From assembly GCA_024275165.1 (NCBI GenBank), contig JAJRZQ010000002.1:124001-188000 (forward strand): a DNA stretch of 64,000 bases, in the 5' to 3' direction. Source of the DNA: a bacterium (GTDB lineage: Bacteria; SAR324; XYD2-FULL-50-16). Below the pieces are notes generated by a model. It did no database searches, had not been told where the DNA came from, and saw only the letters and a program-made list of their open reading frames with translations. Both the position numbers and the translations under genes were made by a program. Below, one piece after another: positions 42,144-51,201 of this stretch (positions within the stretch are counted from its first letter, which is position 1; each line of letters starts with the position of its first letter).

Positions 42144-45101
42144 ATGAACCAACAAAATCAACCCCTTCACCCAGGGGATCAATGGGCTGGATTTGTGGTA
42201 GCGCGCGCGCAGAAGCTGCCGAAGCTCGCCTTAACCTTTTACGAACTCAAGCACCAAGTCACGGGGGCGAAGTATATCCACTTAGAAAACCAAGACAACA
42301 ACAACTTGTTTGGGGTCGCCTTTCCCACCGTGCCCCAAGATAGCACCGGAGTGGCGCATATTTTGGAACACACCGCTTTGTGCGGGTCAAAGTCCTTCCC
42401 CGTGCGGGACCCTTTTTTTTCGATGATTAAGCGCAGCCTCAACACCTTTATGAACGCCTTTACGGCAAGCGACTGGACCATGTACCCCTTTGCCAGTCAA
42501 AACGAGAAAGATTTTTACAACCTCATGCGGGTTTATCTCGACGCGGCCTTTTACCCTCGTTTGACAAAGCTGAACTTTAAGCAAGAGGGGCATCGGGTGG
42601 AATTTGCCGCGCCGAATAATCCCCAAAGCCCCTTGGTTTTTAAAGGGGTGGTGTACAATGAGATGAAAGGGGCCATGAGCCAGCAGGGGAGTATCATGTA
42701 TCGCGCGATCGGCAAGGCCCTGTTTCCGACCTTAACCTACCGGCATAATTCGGGGGGGGACCCGAAACGGATTTTAGACTTGACCCATGAGGGGTTGAAG
42801 GCTTTTCACGCAAAGCATTACCACCCCTCGAACGCCTTTTTTTATTCTTACGGGAACTTGCCCTTAACCCAGCATTTAGAGCGGGTGCAAGCCTGGGTAT
42901 TGAAAGATTTTACGGCTCTTGAAGTCGATACCTCGGTGCCCCGAGAACAGCGCTATCAGAGCCGCCACCAAGAGGAGGCGACCTATCCCTTGGACGCTGC
43001 AGAAGATGACGGCTCTCGCTGCCAAGCCTTGATGGCCTGGCTCACCTGCGACATTCAAGACGCCTTGGAGGTTTTAACCTTAGAAGTATTAAACCTAGTG
43101 CTTTTAGGGAGTTCCGGCGCCCCCCTGCGCAAGGCCTTGTTGGAGTCTCGGTTGGGCAAGTCTCTGGCAGACGGTACGGGCTTTGAGAATGATATCCGCG
43201 AATGCTGGTTCGGAGTGGGTTTGCAGGGGGTTCAAAAAGAAGACTTCCCTCAGGTGGAACAATTGATCTTAGATTGTCTCGGCCAAATCGTCGAAGAGGG
43301 GATTCAGGCAGAAGAGGTCGAGTCGGCGTTGCATCAATTGGAAATGGATACCAGAGAGGTCTCCGGGGGGCGTTATCCCTATGCCTTAAATCTATTGTTT
43401 CGCTTTTTTGGCGCCTGGATGCATGGCGGCGACCCCGTGCAGGCCTTGGACTTTGATCAAGTTTTAGAACGGCTGAGGGAAAAGCTGCAAGCCAAAGGAT
43501 TTTTAGAAGGAAAGATCAAGGAATATTTCTTGGAAAACCCCCATCGGGTTTGGTTGACCCTATCGCCGGACCCAACTCAGGCGGCCGCGGACCTAGCCGA
43601 GGAAAAAGAACGGCTCACTAAGCTTAAAGAGGTTTTGACCCCAGAGGAGGAACAAGAGATCCTTCAATCGGCTCAGGCCTTGCAAGCCCTGCAGGAAGAG
43701 GAAGAAGACCTCTCTTGCCTTCCCACTTTGGAGCGCTCCGATATCCCCATTCAGGTAGAGGGTTTTGCCCCTACGGTTTCGTTGGAGGAGGGGAAAAAAC
43801 TCAGCTTTTACGCGCAGCCCACGAACGGGATTTTATATGTTCACTGGAATTTTCGTCTCCCCGCTTTGAGCGAGGAAGAACAAAAATGGTTGCCCCTTTT
43901 GGGGAGTCTCGTCACCCAAACCGGCGCAGGGGGCTTGAGTTACGATCAAACGGCCCAAAGGGTGGCCCGCCATAGCGGCGGCTACAGCTTGAGCCCGCAA
44001 TTGATTAAATATAATGGAGGGCGCTAAAGCGGTTATCTCAATCAGCTTAGTTTGAAGTCAAAAGCCTTGGGAAGAGAGATCAAGCCCTTTTTGGCCCTGG
44101 CGGAAGAGTTTTTAACGAGTTGGCGGCTTGATGAAAGCGAACGCATCCATACCCTGGTGGGGCAGCGGGCGAATCATTTAGAAAACAGCGTGGCCGGTTC
44201 CGGTCACAGTTACGCTATGGTTCAAGCGATGCGGGGTTTTAGTCAAGGGGCTTGGTTGGATGAGTTGCAGGGGGGGCTGACCCAGGTGCGGTTTATGCGC
44301 GAATTGGCGAAACTCAGCCCCGAGGGCCTCATGAAACAGCTCGAACCCTTTAAGGAACTCTTAAAACGGGTCTTGATCAAAGAAAATCTTTCTGTTTTTG
44401 TCGCGGGAACCCAAGAGGATTACGCTCTGGCAGAGGCGGGGTTGTTGAATTTTTTTACAAGCCTCCCCTCGGGGGAGGCGGCTTTGGGCACCGAGGTCGC
44501 TTTTGACTTGCCCGCAGGGCCTTTGGGCGAGGCTTGGACAACCACGACCCCGGTTTCTTATGTGGCGAAGGCCTACTTGGGGCCGGCGGAAAATGATTCG
44601 GACGCGGCGAAGTTTATGGTTTTATCCAGCCTCGTCAAGTCTGCTTTTTTGCATCGAGAGATTCGAGAAAAAGGGGGGGCTTACGGCGGTATGGCGAGTT
44701 ATCATAGCCAAGAGGGGGCCTTTGCGATGGTCAGCTATCGCGACCCGCAGTTAGCCAGGACCTTGAAGGTCTATGATCAGGCAGTGGATTGGTTGAAGGC
44801 GGGGCACTTTTCAGAAGAAAACCTAAAAGAAGCTATTTTACTCACCCTGGGCAACATGGATACCCCGCTTTCTCCTGTGGGGAAGGCGACGCGGGAGTAT
44901 AGCCTGCTTTTGCGAGGGCGCGGCCTGGCGGAGCGGCAAGCTTTTCGTGAGGGGGTGATCTCGACCACTAAAGACGAGGTGCGGCAGGCGGCGGAGAAAT
45001 GGCTTTCCGGTTCGGCGCGGGTTGCGGCGGTGACCAGTAAAGAAGCCTTGGCGCGAGATGAAAAAGAGCTGCCCCTGCCTTTGACCGGAAGGGCGGTTTA
45101 A
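42144..45101 (+). pseudogene. PreP/Cym1-like M16C peptidase interrupted by in-frame TAA
   Basis: One frame of 985 codons with a single TAA at codon 628 (44025-44027). The N-terminal half has the inverted zinc motif HILEH (72-76) in GVAHILEHTALCGSKSFPVR and the distal Glu in VYNEMKGAM, so the catalytic site is intact. The whole is the size and layout of presequence protease (two M16 halves joined by a helical hairpin). The stop falls in the C-terminal half (LIKYNGGR, stop, SGYLNQLSLKSKALGREI), after which homology continues to the end (EIREKGGAYGGMASYH is the typical C-half block). PreP needs both halves to enclose peptides, so termination at the TAA should inactivate it. Such enzymes degrade short peptides. 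No start with ribosome binding site is evident just after the stop. Confidence 0.9.
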
Positions 45102-45137
45102 GGTTTGGGGTCTGTTGGGAGGAGCCAAACAATAGGG

Positions 45138-45167
45138 GGGAATGCCGCCTTGCATGCCCTTTTTTTA
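45138..45167 (+). terminator. probable terminator after peptidase gene
   Basis: GGG-A-ATGC pairs with GCAT-G-CCC (one mismatch) around CGCCTT, followed by seven T. Confidence 0.55.
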
Positions 45168-45203
45168 TTGATCTGCGTGCTATAATGGTTCATGGGGCAG
45201 TTT

Positions 45204-45234
45204 GCTTCGGCTCCCTTCAAAGGGGAGCCGAAGC
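45204..45234 (-). terminator. 12-bp perfect hairpin after hsp20 gene
   Basis: GCTTCGGCTCCC and GGGAGCCGAAGC pair perfectly around seven bases, immediately after the stop codon of the distal Hsp20 gene. The U-tract is missing. Confidence 0.55.
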
Positions 45235-45588
45235 TTAATCGACCGGAATGCTCAAGGGCTCGGGTGAGGGCTTTTTGCGTAGCTTGACGCTTAAGACCCC
45301 GTTTTCCAATTGGGCGATGAGGGCTTTTTTATCTATGCTTTGAGAGAGCTTAAAGTCGCGTTTAAAATGCCCTTGGGGGTACTCTTCCCTTACTTTGCGC
45401 TTGCCCCCCCGGGGGGTGATGGTTCCTTTGAGGCTCAAGTGATTTTGCTCTAGGCTGACGCTGAGGTTTTCCTTACGGACCCCGGGGAGGTCGATCAAGA
45501 TGCGGTAGCCTTGGCGGGTCTCGAGTACATCTGCTTTAGGTAGGTAATAGGGCTCGGTTAAGGGCGTTGTTTTTAGTTTCGCGTTCAT
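45235..45588 (-). CDS. Hsp20 family small heat-shock protein (distal)
   Basis: A 117-residue alpha-crystallin-type chaperone: LPKADVLETRQGYRILIDLPGVRKENL opens the domain, and ENGVLSVKLRK is the conserved C-terminal strand. A short tail with SIPV provides the IxV/I anchor used in oligomerisation. It binds unfolding proteins without ATP. The N-terminal arm is only about 18 residues. It lies seven bases downstream of a second hsp20 gene, so the two are co-expressed and may form mixed oligomers. Confidence 0.9.
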   Translation of the reverse strand: MNAKLKTTPLTEPYYLPKADVLETRQGYRILIDLPGVRKENLSVSLEQNHLSLKGTITPRGGKRKVREEYPQGHFKRDFKLSQSIDKKALIAQLENGVLSVKLRKKPSPEPLSIPVD

Positions 45589-45595
45589 CTTGACC

Positions 45596-46012
45596 TTAGT
45601 GAATGGTGATGTTTTGGGCCTTATCCTCTGGGGATTGGGTCAGTTGAATCTCTAAAATTCCGTCTTTGAGACTTGCTTGAATTTTCTCGCTATCGACTCG
45701 GAAGGGAAGGCGAAAGGTACGGTCGAATTCCTGGCCCCCTCGCTCACGGTGGAGCAGTTTTTCTTCCTTGCCAAAGGCAAGGGAGCGTTTCCCGCTGAGG
45801 CGGAGTTGGTTGTCTTTAATCTCTAAACGGAGGTTCTTTTTTTGCACCCCCGGCAGTTCGGAGTAGATGAACAGGTCATCGCCTTCCTGCTCTAGGTTGA
45901 TGCGGGGATAAGTACCGCCGCAATGCTGCCATTCCCCGTAATTTTGGTTGGAAAATACTTTTTCTTGATGGGCTAAGATTTGGTCGATCAACTGGCTCCA
46001 TTGGGTCAACAT
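45596..46012 (-). CDS. Hsp20 family small heat-shock protein (proximal)
   Basis: A 138-residue small heat-shock protein with a longer N-terminal arm (about 35 residues). The crystallin domain spans PRINLEQEGDDLFIYSELPG to LKDGILEIQL, with the C-terminal anchor NITIH. It is first in the two-gene unit. I could not find a CIRCE element or a convincing sigma-32 promoter upstream, so the heat-shock control is not visible. Confidence 0.9.
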   Translation of the reverse strand: MLTQWSQLIDQILAHQEKVFSNQNYGEWQHCGGTYPRINLEQEGDDLFIYSELPGVQKKNLRLEIKDNQLRLSGKRSLAFGKEEKLLHRERGGQEFDRTFRLPFRVDSEKIQASLKDGILEIQLTQSPEDKAQNITIH

Positions 46013-46327
46013 ACGGTTCTCCGTTGAGGGTTTTTAAATCGCGAGGCTTGTTTCGCGTTGCTGGAAAAGAATCGGCATAGAGTTTCTATTGCACTGGGAA
46101 TGCCAAATATAATTTATAAAATAAAATCAGTTAATTATATGGGTTTTGTTGGGTTGAAAAACCCGAGACTCGGCCAAGAAGCCCCAGTGGAACAAGGCAG
46201 CTAGGCCCCTTTGGCCGAGTTTTGATATAAAGCCTGCGTGGGGATGAAATAAATTTGTTTCTCTTGCTTGGCCTTTTGGGCGCAAAGGGCTAAACTCCCT
46301 GGTAACATCTAATTTTTTGAAGGGGCT
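46013..46327. other. spacer between hsp20 genes and response regulator
   Basis: No gene. AT-rich around 46100-46140 (contains TATAAT at about 46109). A long inverted repeat CTCGGCCAA...TTTGGCCGAG lies around 46171-46222. Confidence 0.4.
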
Positions 46328-46687
46328 ATGAAGGTTTTAATCATTGAAGATTGTCGAGTTCATTTAAACTTACTCCAGCGACTTTTAGGAAAAGCAAAAG
46401 GAGTTGAGCCAATCGGTGCCTTAGACGCCTTAGAAGGCTTCGCTATTTTGCGTACGATTCCCGATATTGAAGTGGTGGTGATTGATCAAAACCTACCCTA
46501 CCTCAAGGGGATTGATTTTATCGCAAAGTTGAAGGCGACGCCCCCCTTTGACCAAGTGCCGATTTTTATTTCCAGCGGGGAAGAAATGTCGAACGATTTT
46601 CTTGCCGCCGGTGCCGATGAGGTGATGATTAAGCCTTATGATGTCGCTTTATTTGTGCAGGCTTTTGAAAAATACCGTAAAGCTTAG
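46328..46687 (+). CDS. single-domain response regulator
   Basis: A 119-residue stand-alone receiver of CheY size: acidic pair in VLIIEDCRV, acceptor Asp in VVVIDQNLPYLKG, Ser in IFISSGEE and Lys in MIKPYDV. All phosphorylation residues are present, in contrast to the pseudo-receivers 9 kb upstream. No output domain or adjacent kinase. The stop codon TAG lies at the junction with a MITE-end repeat (GCTTAGGAAACTCC), so the insertion may have set the C-terminus. Confidence 0.9.
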   Translation: MKVLIIEDCRVHLNLLQRLLGKAKGVEPIGALDALEGFAILRTIPDIEVVVIDQNLPYLKGIDFIAKLKATPPFDQVPIFISSGEEMSNDFLAAGADEVMIKPYDVALFVQAFEKYRKA

Positions 46688-46711
46688 GAAACTCCGCGTT
46701 TTTCAGAGTTT
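46684..46711 (+). repeat. MITE end fragment forming a hairpin after response regulator
   Basis: Twenty-eight bases identical to the right end of the MITE-like repeat (GGAAACTCCGCGTTTTTCAG plus AGTTTCC), without the rest of the element. GGAAACTC pairs with GAGTTTCC. It starts within the stop codon of the response regulator gene and probably acts as its terminator. Confidence 0.8.
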
Positions 46712-46845
46712 CCAAAATTTTTTGCGCGGGAAGCTTGTGCTGGGCGATAGAGCTTGTACCGCTTTTTAAGCTTTGAGAGAGAGTCGTTTGCTTGGAATTT
46801 TCTGTTATGGTTGTTAAAATGCCCCTCCCCTGAAAGGTTTGTGTT

Positions 46846-49365
46846 ATGATTAACAGTCTGATCTCTCGACTGAATTCCTATTTTGCCTCTCTGCCTACAG
46901 TTCTCCGGCATTATAAGAAGCGGATTTTTTTATTTTATTTGATCCTTTTGCTGGTTTTGGGGGCGGGGTTGCCACGGATTAAGGTGGACATGAGTTTGGA
47001 AAGCTTTTTTGCTCCAGATGACCCTGCTTTGCTCACCATGAACCGCTTTCGAGATGTCTTTCAAGGCGATTCGGGGTTGTATCTCGTTTACCGCGCGAAA
47101 GATGGGGATGTTTTTTCCAATGCCTCTTTAGAGGCCCTAAATCGACTGCAACAGCGATTGACGGATCAGACTTTTGATCCGGCGAGCCCTTTGAGTCATA
47201 TAACTCGCATTACCAGCTTAATCAATGTCGATTATTTAGAGGTGCGACAAGACGACCTTATTTCCAGGGAATTCATTGGGGCCGACCTCCCCTTAAGCAA
47301 CGAGCTTAGGGAAAAACGACGGGCCGAGGCCCTGTCTCATCCCGACCTTCCCGAGGTTTATTTTTCTAAAGATTTCCGTTTGGGGGCGATTTTACTGGAG
47401 ACGGACCTCGGGACCGAGCGACTCGACGAGTCCGGGAGTGGAGCGGCCCTAGGGGAACTCAGTGTACAGGTGAGGCAACAAGATACTCAAGGCCCCTCTC
47501 GGTTTAAACCGGTGGAGATGGAGGAGTACGCGGCGCTATGGCACCCCATTGAACAGGCCTTGCAGGTTCCTGATGTGCAAAGCCAATTGGAGTTTTATCC
47601 CGTGGGGGAGACGGTAATGATGGCCTTTTTTCTCGATGTCATCATGACGCAAATGGACCCGATTTTCATGGGAACGCTGTTGGTGATGATGGTCATGCTG
47701 GCGGTGCTGTTTCGCTCCTTTGCCGCAGTGATGTGGCCGGTGGCGGTGGTTGTCTTGTCGGTGGTTTATACCTTTGGTTTGGTGGGTTGGTTGGGTTTGA
47801 AGCTGAATATGATGATCGAGGTGGTTGCTCTTTTGCTCTTGGTCGTTGGGGTTTCTGACGCAGTACATATCCAATCGGGTTACTTGTTTTTTCGCAAGCA
47901 GGGAAAAGACCATGAAGAGGCCATGCGGTTGGTTTTTGCCAAGTCGGGGGTCGCCTGTCTGCTCACCAGCTTGACCACCGCGGTGGGGCTCATGTCCTTG
48001 GTTTTTGTGCCCATTGAGCCGATTCAAAATTTTGGTCTCAGTGCCAGCTTGGGGGTTTTGCTTGCCTTTTTGCTGACTTTGTTTTTATTGCCTTTGTTGA
48101 TGGATTTATCCTCCATTTATAAAGGTCAAGGGCTCGCAACAGAGGGGGCTGGGTTGGTCAGAAACCCTCTAACCGAACTGGTTGCCCGTTGGCAGCAGTG
48201 GCGCCCTTTGGGGGTTTTGCTGGTTTTTGTGGCGGTGTTTTTGATTTTTCTCTATGGGTTTTTTCAGGTTCGGGTGGATTCAGATATGTTGGCGATTATC
48301 CCTGAAAAATTTTCCATTCGGCAGGCCTATGATTTAGTGGATCAAAGTTTGGGAGGCTCGACGAATTTAGAGGTTTTGCTGGAGTTTGATCAAGTCGACG
48401 CCTTAAAAGACCCGGTCGTACTGGAGCAGATGGATGCGTTCCAGACTTGGTTAAAGCAAGCCTTCCCCCAGAGGGTCAAAAGCTGTCGCAGTCTCGTTGA
48501 GGTGGTGAAGTACTCGTTTCAGGTACTCAATGAAAATAAGCCCGAGGCCTACCGCGTTCCCAGAGACCGCAATGCCCTGGCTCAAACCCTGTTGCTTTTT
48601 GATAGCGCCGCCCCTGAAGTTCGTCGTTTGGTTGCCCCTGAAGATTACGCCACCGGTCGCATTTCCGTGCGGATGATCAATGGGGGGAGTGAGGATTTTG
48701 TTCTGATCACCACCGCGATCAACAAAAAGTTAAAGGAATTTTTTGACCCTTTGAAAGCGAGTTATCCTAAATTGCAGGTGGAAACAACAGGTGGTACGGC
48801 CTTGATTATGAAAATGATTGATTATGTCAGTTGGGGGCAGATTAAGTCCTTTGGCCTTGCCTTGGCGGTGATTAGCTTGATTTTAGTGGGTGTTTTTGGC
48901 TCAATGAAGGTGGGGTTGCTGGCCCTGTTGCCCAACCTTTTTCCGGTTGTGGTTACTTTTGGAGTCATGGGGTTTTTAGGGATTGCGCTGGACATGGATA
49001 CCTTGATCATCGCCCCCATTGTGATTGGAATTGCGGTGGATGACACCATTCACTTTCTGACGCATTTTAAGGAAGAGAGGCTAAAGGGACAGAGTACCCG
49101 TCAAGCCCTTTTAGAATCAACGCGCGAGGCCGGACAAGCGATGATTTTTACCAGTTTGATCTTGTCGGCAGGGTTTTTGATGATGCTGAATTTTAGCCAT
49201 ATGGGGCTGGTGTACTTCGGGGCTTTAACTGCCGTGGCCCTGTTTTCGGCCCTGTTGGCGGATTTGTTTATGTTGCCTGCGATTTTGCAATTATTTCAGG
49301 TGAGCTTTTCTTCTGTGCAGAAAGAGACACCAGTTGAATCTAGTTTGACTTACAATAACCTCTGA
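46846..49365 (+). CDS. RND/MMPL family exporter
   Basis: An 839-residue membrane protein with two repeats of one plus five transmembrane segments and large extracytoplasmic loops, as in the COG1033 (MMPL/patched-like) exporters. Typical blocks are VVGVSDAVHIQSGYLF in the first half and IGIAVDDTIHFLTHFKEE in the second, each with the Asp used for proton coupling. Family members move lipids or hydrophobic compounds; the substrate here is unknown. The last codons (AACCTCTGA) belong to the left end of a MITE-like repeat, so the original C-terminus was replaced by the insertion. Confidence 0.9.
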   Translation: MINSLISRLNSYFASLPTVLRHYKKRIFLFYLILLLVLGAGLPRIKVDMSLESFFAPDDPALLTMNRFRDVFQGDSGLYLVYRAKDGDVFSNASLEALNRLQQRLTDQTFDPASPLSHITRITSLINVDYLEVRQDDLISREFIGADLPLSNELREKRRAEALSHPDLPEVYFSKDFRLGAILLETDLGTERLDESGSGAALGELSVQVRQQDTQGPSRFKPVEMEEYAALWHPIEQALQVPDVQSQLEFYPVGETVMMAFFLDVIMTQMDPIFMGTLLVMMVMLAVLFRSFAAVMWPVAVVVLSVVYTFGLVGWLGLKLNMMIEVVALLLLVVGVSDAVHIQSGYLFFRKQGKDHEEAMRLVFAKSGVACLLTSLTTAVGLMSLVFVPIEPIQNFGLSASLGVLLAFLLTLFLLPLLMDLSSIYKGQGLATEGAGLVRNPLTELVARWQQWRPLGVLLVFVAVFLIFLYGFFQVRVDSDMLAIIPEKFSIRQAYDLVDQSLGGSTNLEVLLEFDQVDALKDPVVLEQMDAFQTWLKQAFPQRVKSCRSLVEVVKYSFQVLNENKPEAYRVPRDRNALAQTLLLFDSAAPEVRRLVAPEDYATGRISVRMINGGSEDFVLITTAINKKLKEFFDPLKASYPKLQVETTGGTALIMKMIDYVSWGQIKSFGLALAVISLILVGVFGSMKVGLLALLPNLFPVVVTFGVMGFLGIALDMDTLIIAPIVIGIAVDDTIHFLTHFKEERLKGQSTRQALLESTREAGQAMIFTSLILSAGFLMMLNFSHMGLVYFGALTAVALFSALLADLFMLPAILQLFQVSFSSVQKETPVESSLTYNNL

Positions 49366-49567
49366 AAAACTCCTTGCCTACCGCTTGTTCAAGCGGTAGG
49401 CTCGTGCCCTTCGGGCTGATTATGGCCCCTGGGGGCGCGTCGAGTTTTTTGGTCTTTTCGGTGGGGAATGAAATCCACAATCCCAACGCGAATCAAGAAG
49501 TCGCGCTTTTTGATTTGGCAAGGCATCCCTACCTTGCTGGGAAACTCCGCGTTTTTCAGAGTTTCCT
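49357..49567 (+). repeat. MITE-like repeat, copy 3
   Basis: A 211-base copy highly similar to the one at 14118: left end AACCTCTGAAAAACTCC, internal palindrome, right end GTTTTTCAGAGTTTCCT. It overlaps the end of the RND gene and supplies its TGA stop. TA occurs on both sides. Confidence 0.87.
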
Positions 49568-49836
49568 TAAGGTTTTTACGCTGTCGGTTTTGAAGAGGAA
49601 TGTTAAATATATATTTATCGCTGCAATATTGAAGATGGGTTTATCTATGAAGTAATATATATATAAATATTTCATGCTCAACTTAGGTTTTTTTGGCTTG
49701 TAAAGGCCCTTGGCCTTTTTTTAAATCCTCTATAATTTCATTTTGTTTTAAAAAAAAATAATTTTTTATTGACCGACCTCCGAGGTTGGGAAGTATAATA
49801 AAACTCTGTTCAGATATCTTTTCTTAAATTGGCCTC
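49568..49836 (+). other. AT-rich promoter region
   Basis: No gene. The stretch 49600-49770 is very AT-rich, followed by the promoter-like TTGACC/TATAAT pair. Confidence 0.4.
49769..49799 (+). promoter_or_regulatory. sigma-70-like promoter
   Basis: TTGACC and TATAAT separated by 19 bases, about 40 bases before the ATG of the coiled-coil gene. Spacing is at the long end of the usual range. Confidence 0.55.
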
Positions 49837-50262
49837 ATGAATCAAATCACTAAATTGCCGACGAAAATGGAAAAAGGCTTCAAAGGGCGTATTGTTGCTT
49901 GGTTGCAAGATAAACAATGCAGATACGAGTTGCTGCAACGGGTCAATGTGGCGGTGTTCGAGTACAATGCCAAGATGCGCGAACGGCAGATTCAATTGAA
50001 AAAGGAAAATCTATCTCATCTTTTCGAGGGAGAGTTTTACGGTTTCATTGGGTTGTGGACGGCCTTGTTTCGACTAACGGAGCAGGAACTGCGGTGTAAG
50101 ATCAACTTGATTCGCCAAGAGTTGGAGGATTATGAGCAAGCTGTGGTCAAAATGGCGGACACCAAAAGAAGCATTTCTGAAATGCTTGCGGAACAGCGGT
50201 TATTTTACAAAAAAAAGATCAGTCAAGCCGAGCAAGAATTCAAACGGCATAAAAAGTTCTAG
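49837..50262 (+). CDS. small coiled-coil protein, unknown
   Basis: A 141-residue, highly charged helical protein. The second half (EQELRCKINLIRQELEDYEQ, then a KKKISQAEQEFKRHKKF end) is predicted coiled coil. Size and charge resemble FliJ/YscO-type export proteins, but no diagnostic residue is seen, so this is only a suggestion. It has its own promoter and no co-directional neighbour. Confidence 0.6.
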   Translation: MNQITKLPTKMEKGFKGRIVAWLQDKQCRYELLQRVNVAVFEYNAKMRERQIQLKKENLSHLFEGEFYGFIGLWTALFRLTEQELRCKINLIRQELEDYEQAVVKMADTKRSISEMLAEQRLFYKKKISQAEQEFKRHKKF

Positions 50263-50307
50263 CTTAGCGGTTGCTTTTTTCCAACGCCTTGATCCTGCCA
50301 GGGTGCC

Positions 50308-51201
50308 TTAGCGCAGTCGTTCGTATTGATAAATTTCCTTTCCTTCTGCGTCAAAAAAGAGAATTTCAGCCCTTTGAGGGGTAAAATGAGCCCAGGCAAA
50401 GCCGTGGGTTTCTTGGACAAATAAAGCCTTGGGGTGAGGGGTGAGCCTTGTTTTAGGTAATGGGCTCCCTCCGCCTCCAGAAAGGATTTGGTCTATACCT
50501 GAGCATTGAACATGTTCTAAGATGTGATTGTGCCCTGAAAAGATAAAATCGACACCGGAGCGTTGGATAAAAAACCGCTCCAACCCTTTCATTTGGCCAT
50601 GCCTCCCGCTGGAAAGCACGGGGTGATGCCCAAAGGCGAGCTTCCAGGGTTTGGCTGTTTTTTGGAACAGGGCCCAGAGGCTGCAAATTGTGCAGGTGCT
50701 GTTAAAGGCAAAAAAGCGCGCCGGCCCGGCGTCGAACTGGTAGTCTGTTTCGGGCATGCGCCAGCGGTCTGAAATGGCGGTGTAATCAATTAGGCTGGGC
50801 CAGGCATGGCGTAAATCGTGGTTGCCCAAAATCGCGTAAAAGGGGATGGGGTGGGGGTACATCTCTTCAAATTTCTCTTTAAATTGGGGGTCGTCTAGGC
50901 CTTGCACCCCCTCTTGAATGAAGTTGTCCCCCAAAAAGAGCACAAAATCGGCACCACGATCTAAATATTGCTGGTAGCTGGCTTGAGAAACGGCTTTTTG
51001 GTGCCGGTCCCCCGAACCTTGATCCCCGATTAATAAAAACCGGACCTCCTCACCCTTCATTTCAGGATAAAGGGATTTGAAAAAGTGACGGTTTTGTTTG
51101 CGGCAAGCCCGTTGATCTAAAAGTTTGAGCCACTTGGGGTAGAGCCAAAGGGCAACCCCGGCGCTTAAGAAAGCCCAAGCCCAGGGGGGAAGGATTTCCA
51201 T
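50308..51201 (-). CDS. membrane-anchored calcineurin-like metallophosphoesterase
   Basis: A 297-residue protein with one N-terminal hydrophobic segment and a metallophosphoesterase domain: LIGDQGSG, LFLGDNF, ILGNHD, FGHHPVLSS and FSGHNH give the complete set of metal ligands. The pattern and spacing resemble purple-acid-phosphatase-like enzymes, acting outside the cytoplasm or at the membrane. Its ATG shares one base with the stop of the MsbA-like gene, so the two are coupled; a role in lipid or glycolipid processing is a reasonable inference. Confidence 0.88.
   Translation of the reverse strand: MEILPPWAWAFLSAGVALWLYPKWLKLLDQRACRKQNRHFFKSLYPEMKGEEVRFLLIGDQGSGDRHQKAVSQASYQQYLDRGADFVLFLGDNFIQEGVQGLDDPQFKEKFEEMYPHPIPFYAILGNHDLRHAWPSLIDYTAISDRWRMPETDYQFDAGPARFFAFNSTCTICSLWALFQKTAKPWKLAFGHHPVLSSGRHGQMKGLERFFIQRSGVDFIFSGHNHILEHVQCSGIDQILSGGGGSPLPKTRLTPHPKALFVQETHGFAWAHFTPQRAEILFFDAEGKEIYQYERLR

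Noticed and set aside
872-44027. Selenocysteine or pyrrolysine insertion at the in-frame stops
   Set aside because: Those systems use TGA and TAG; the interruptions are all TAA and not at catalytic positions.
254-45101. Reassignment of TAA to an amino acid
   Set aside because: TAA ends many intact conserved proteins at the expected place (xseB, fliQ, ispE, flagellin 1 end), so it functions as a normal stop.
14167-49655. Open frames inside the MITE-like repeat (at 14167, 35482 and 49374) sharing a peptide beginning around PTACSSGR
   Set aside because: The shared peptide is a by-product of the conserved DNA repeat with its palindromes; ends differ and no ribosome binding sites are present.
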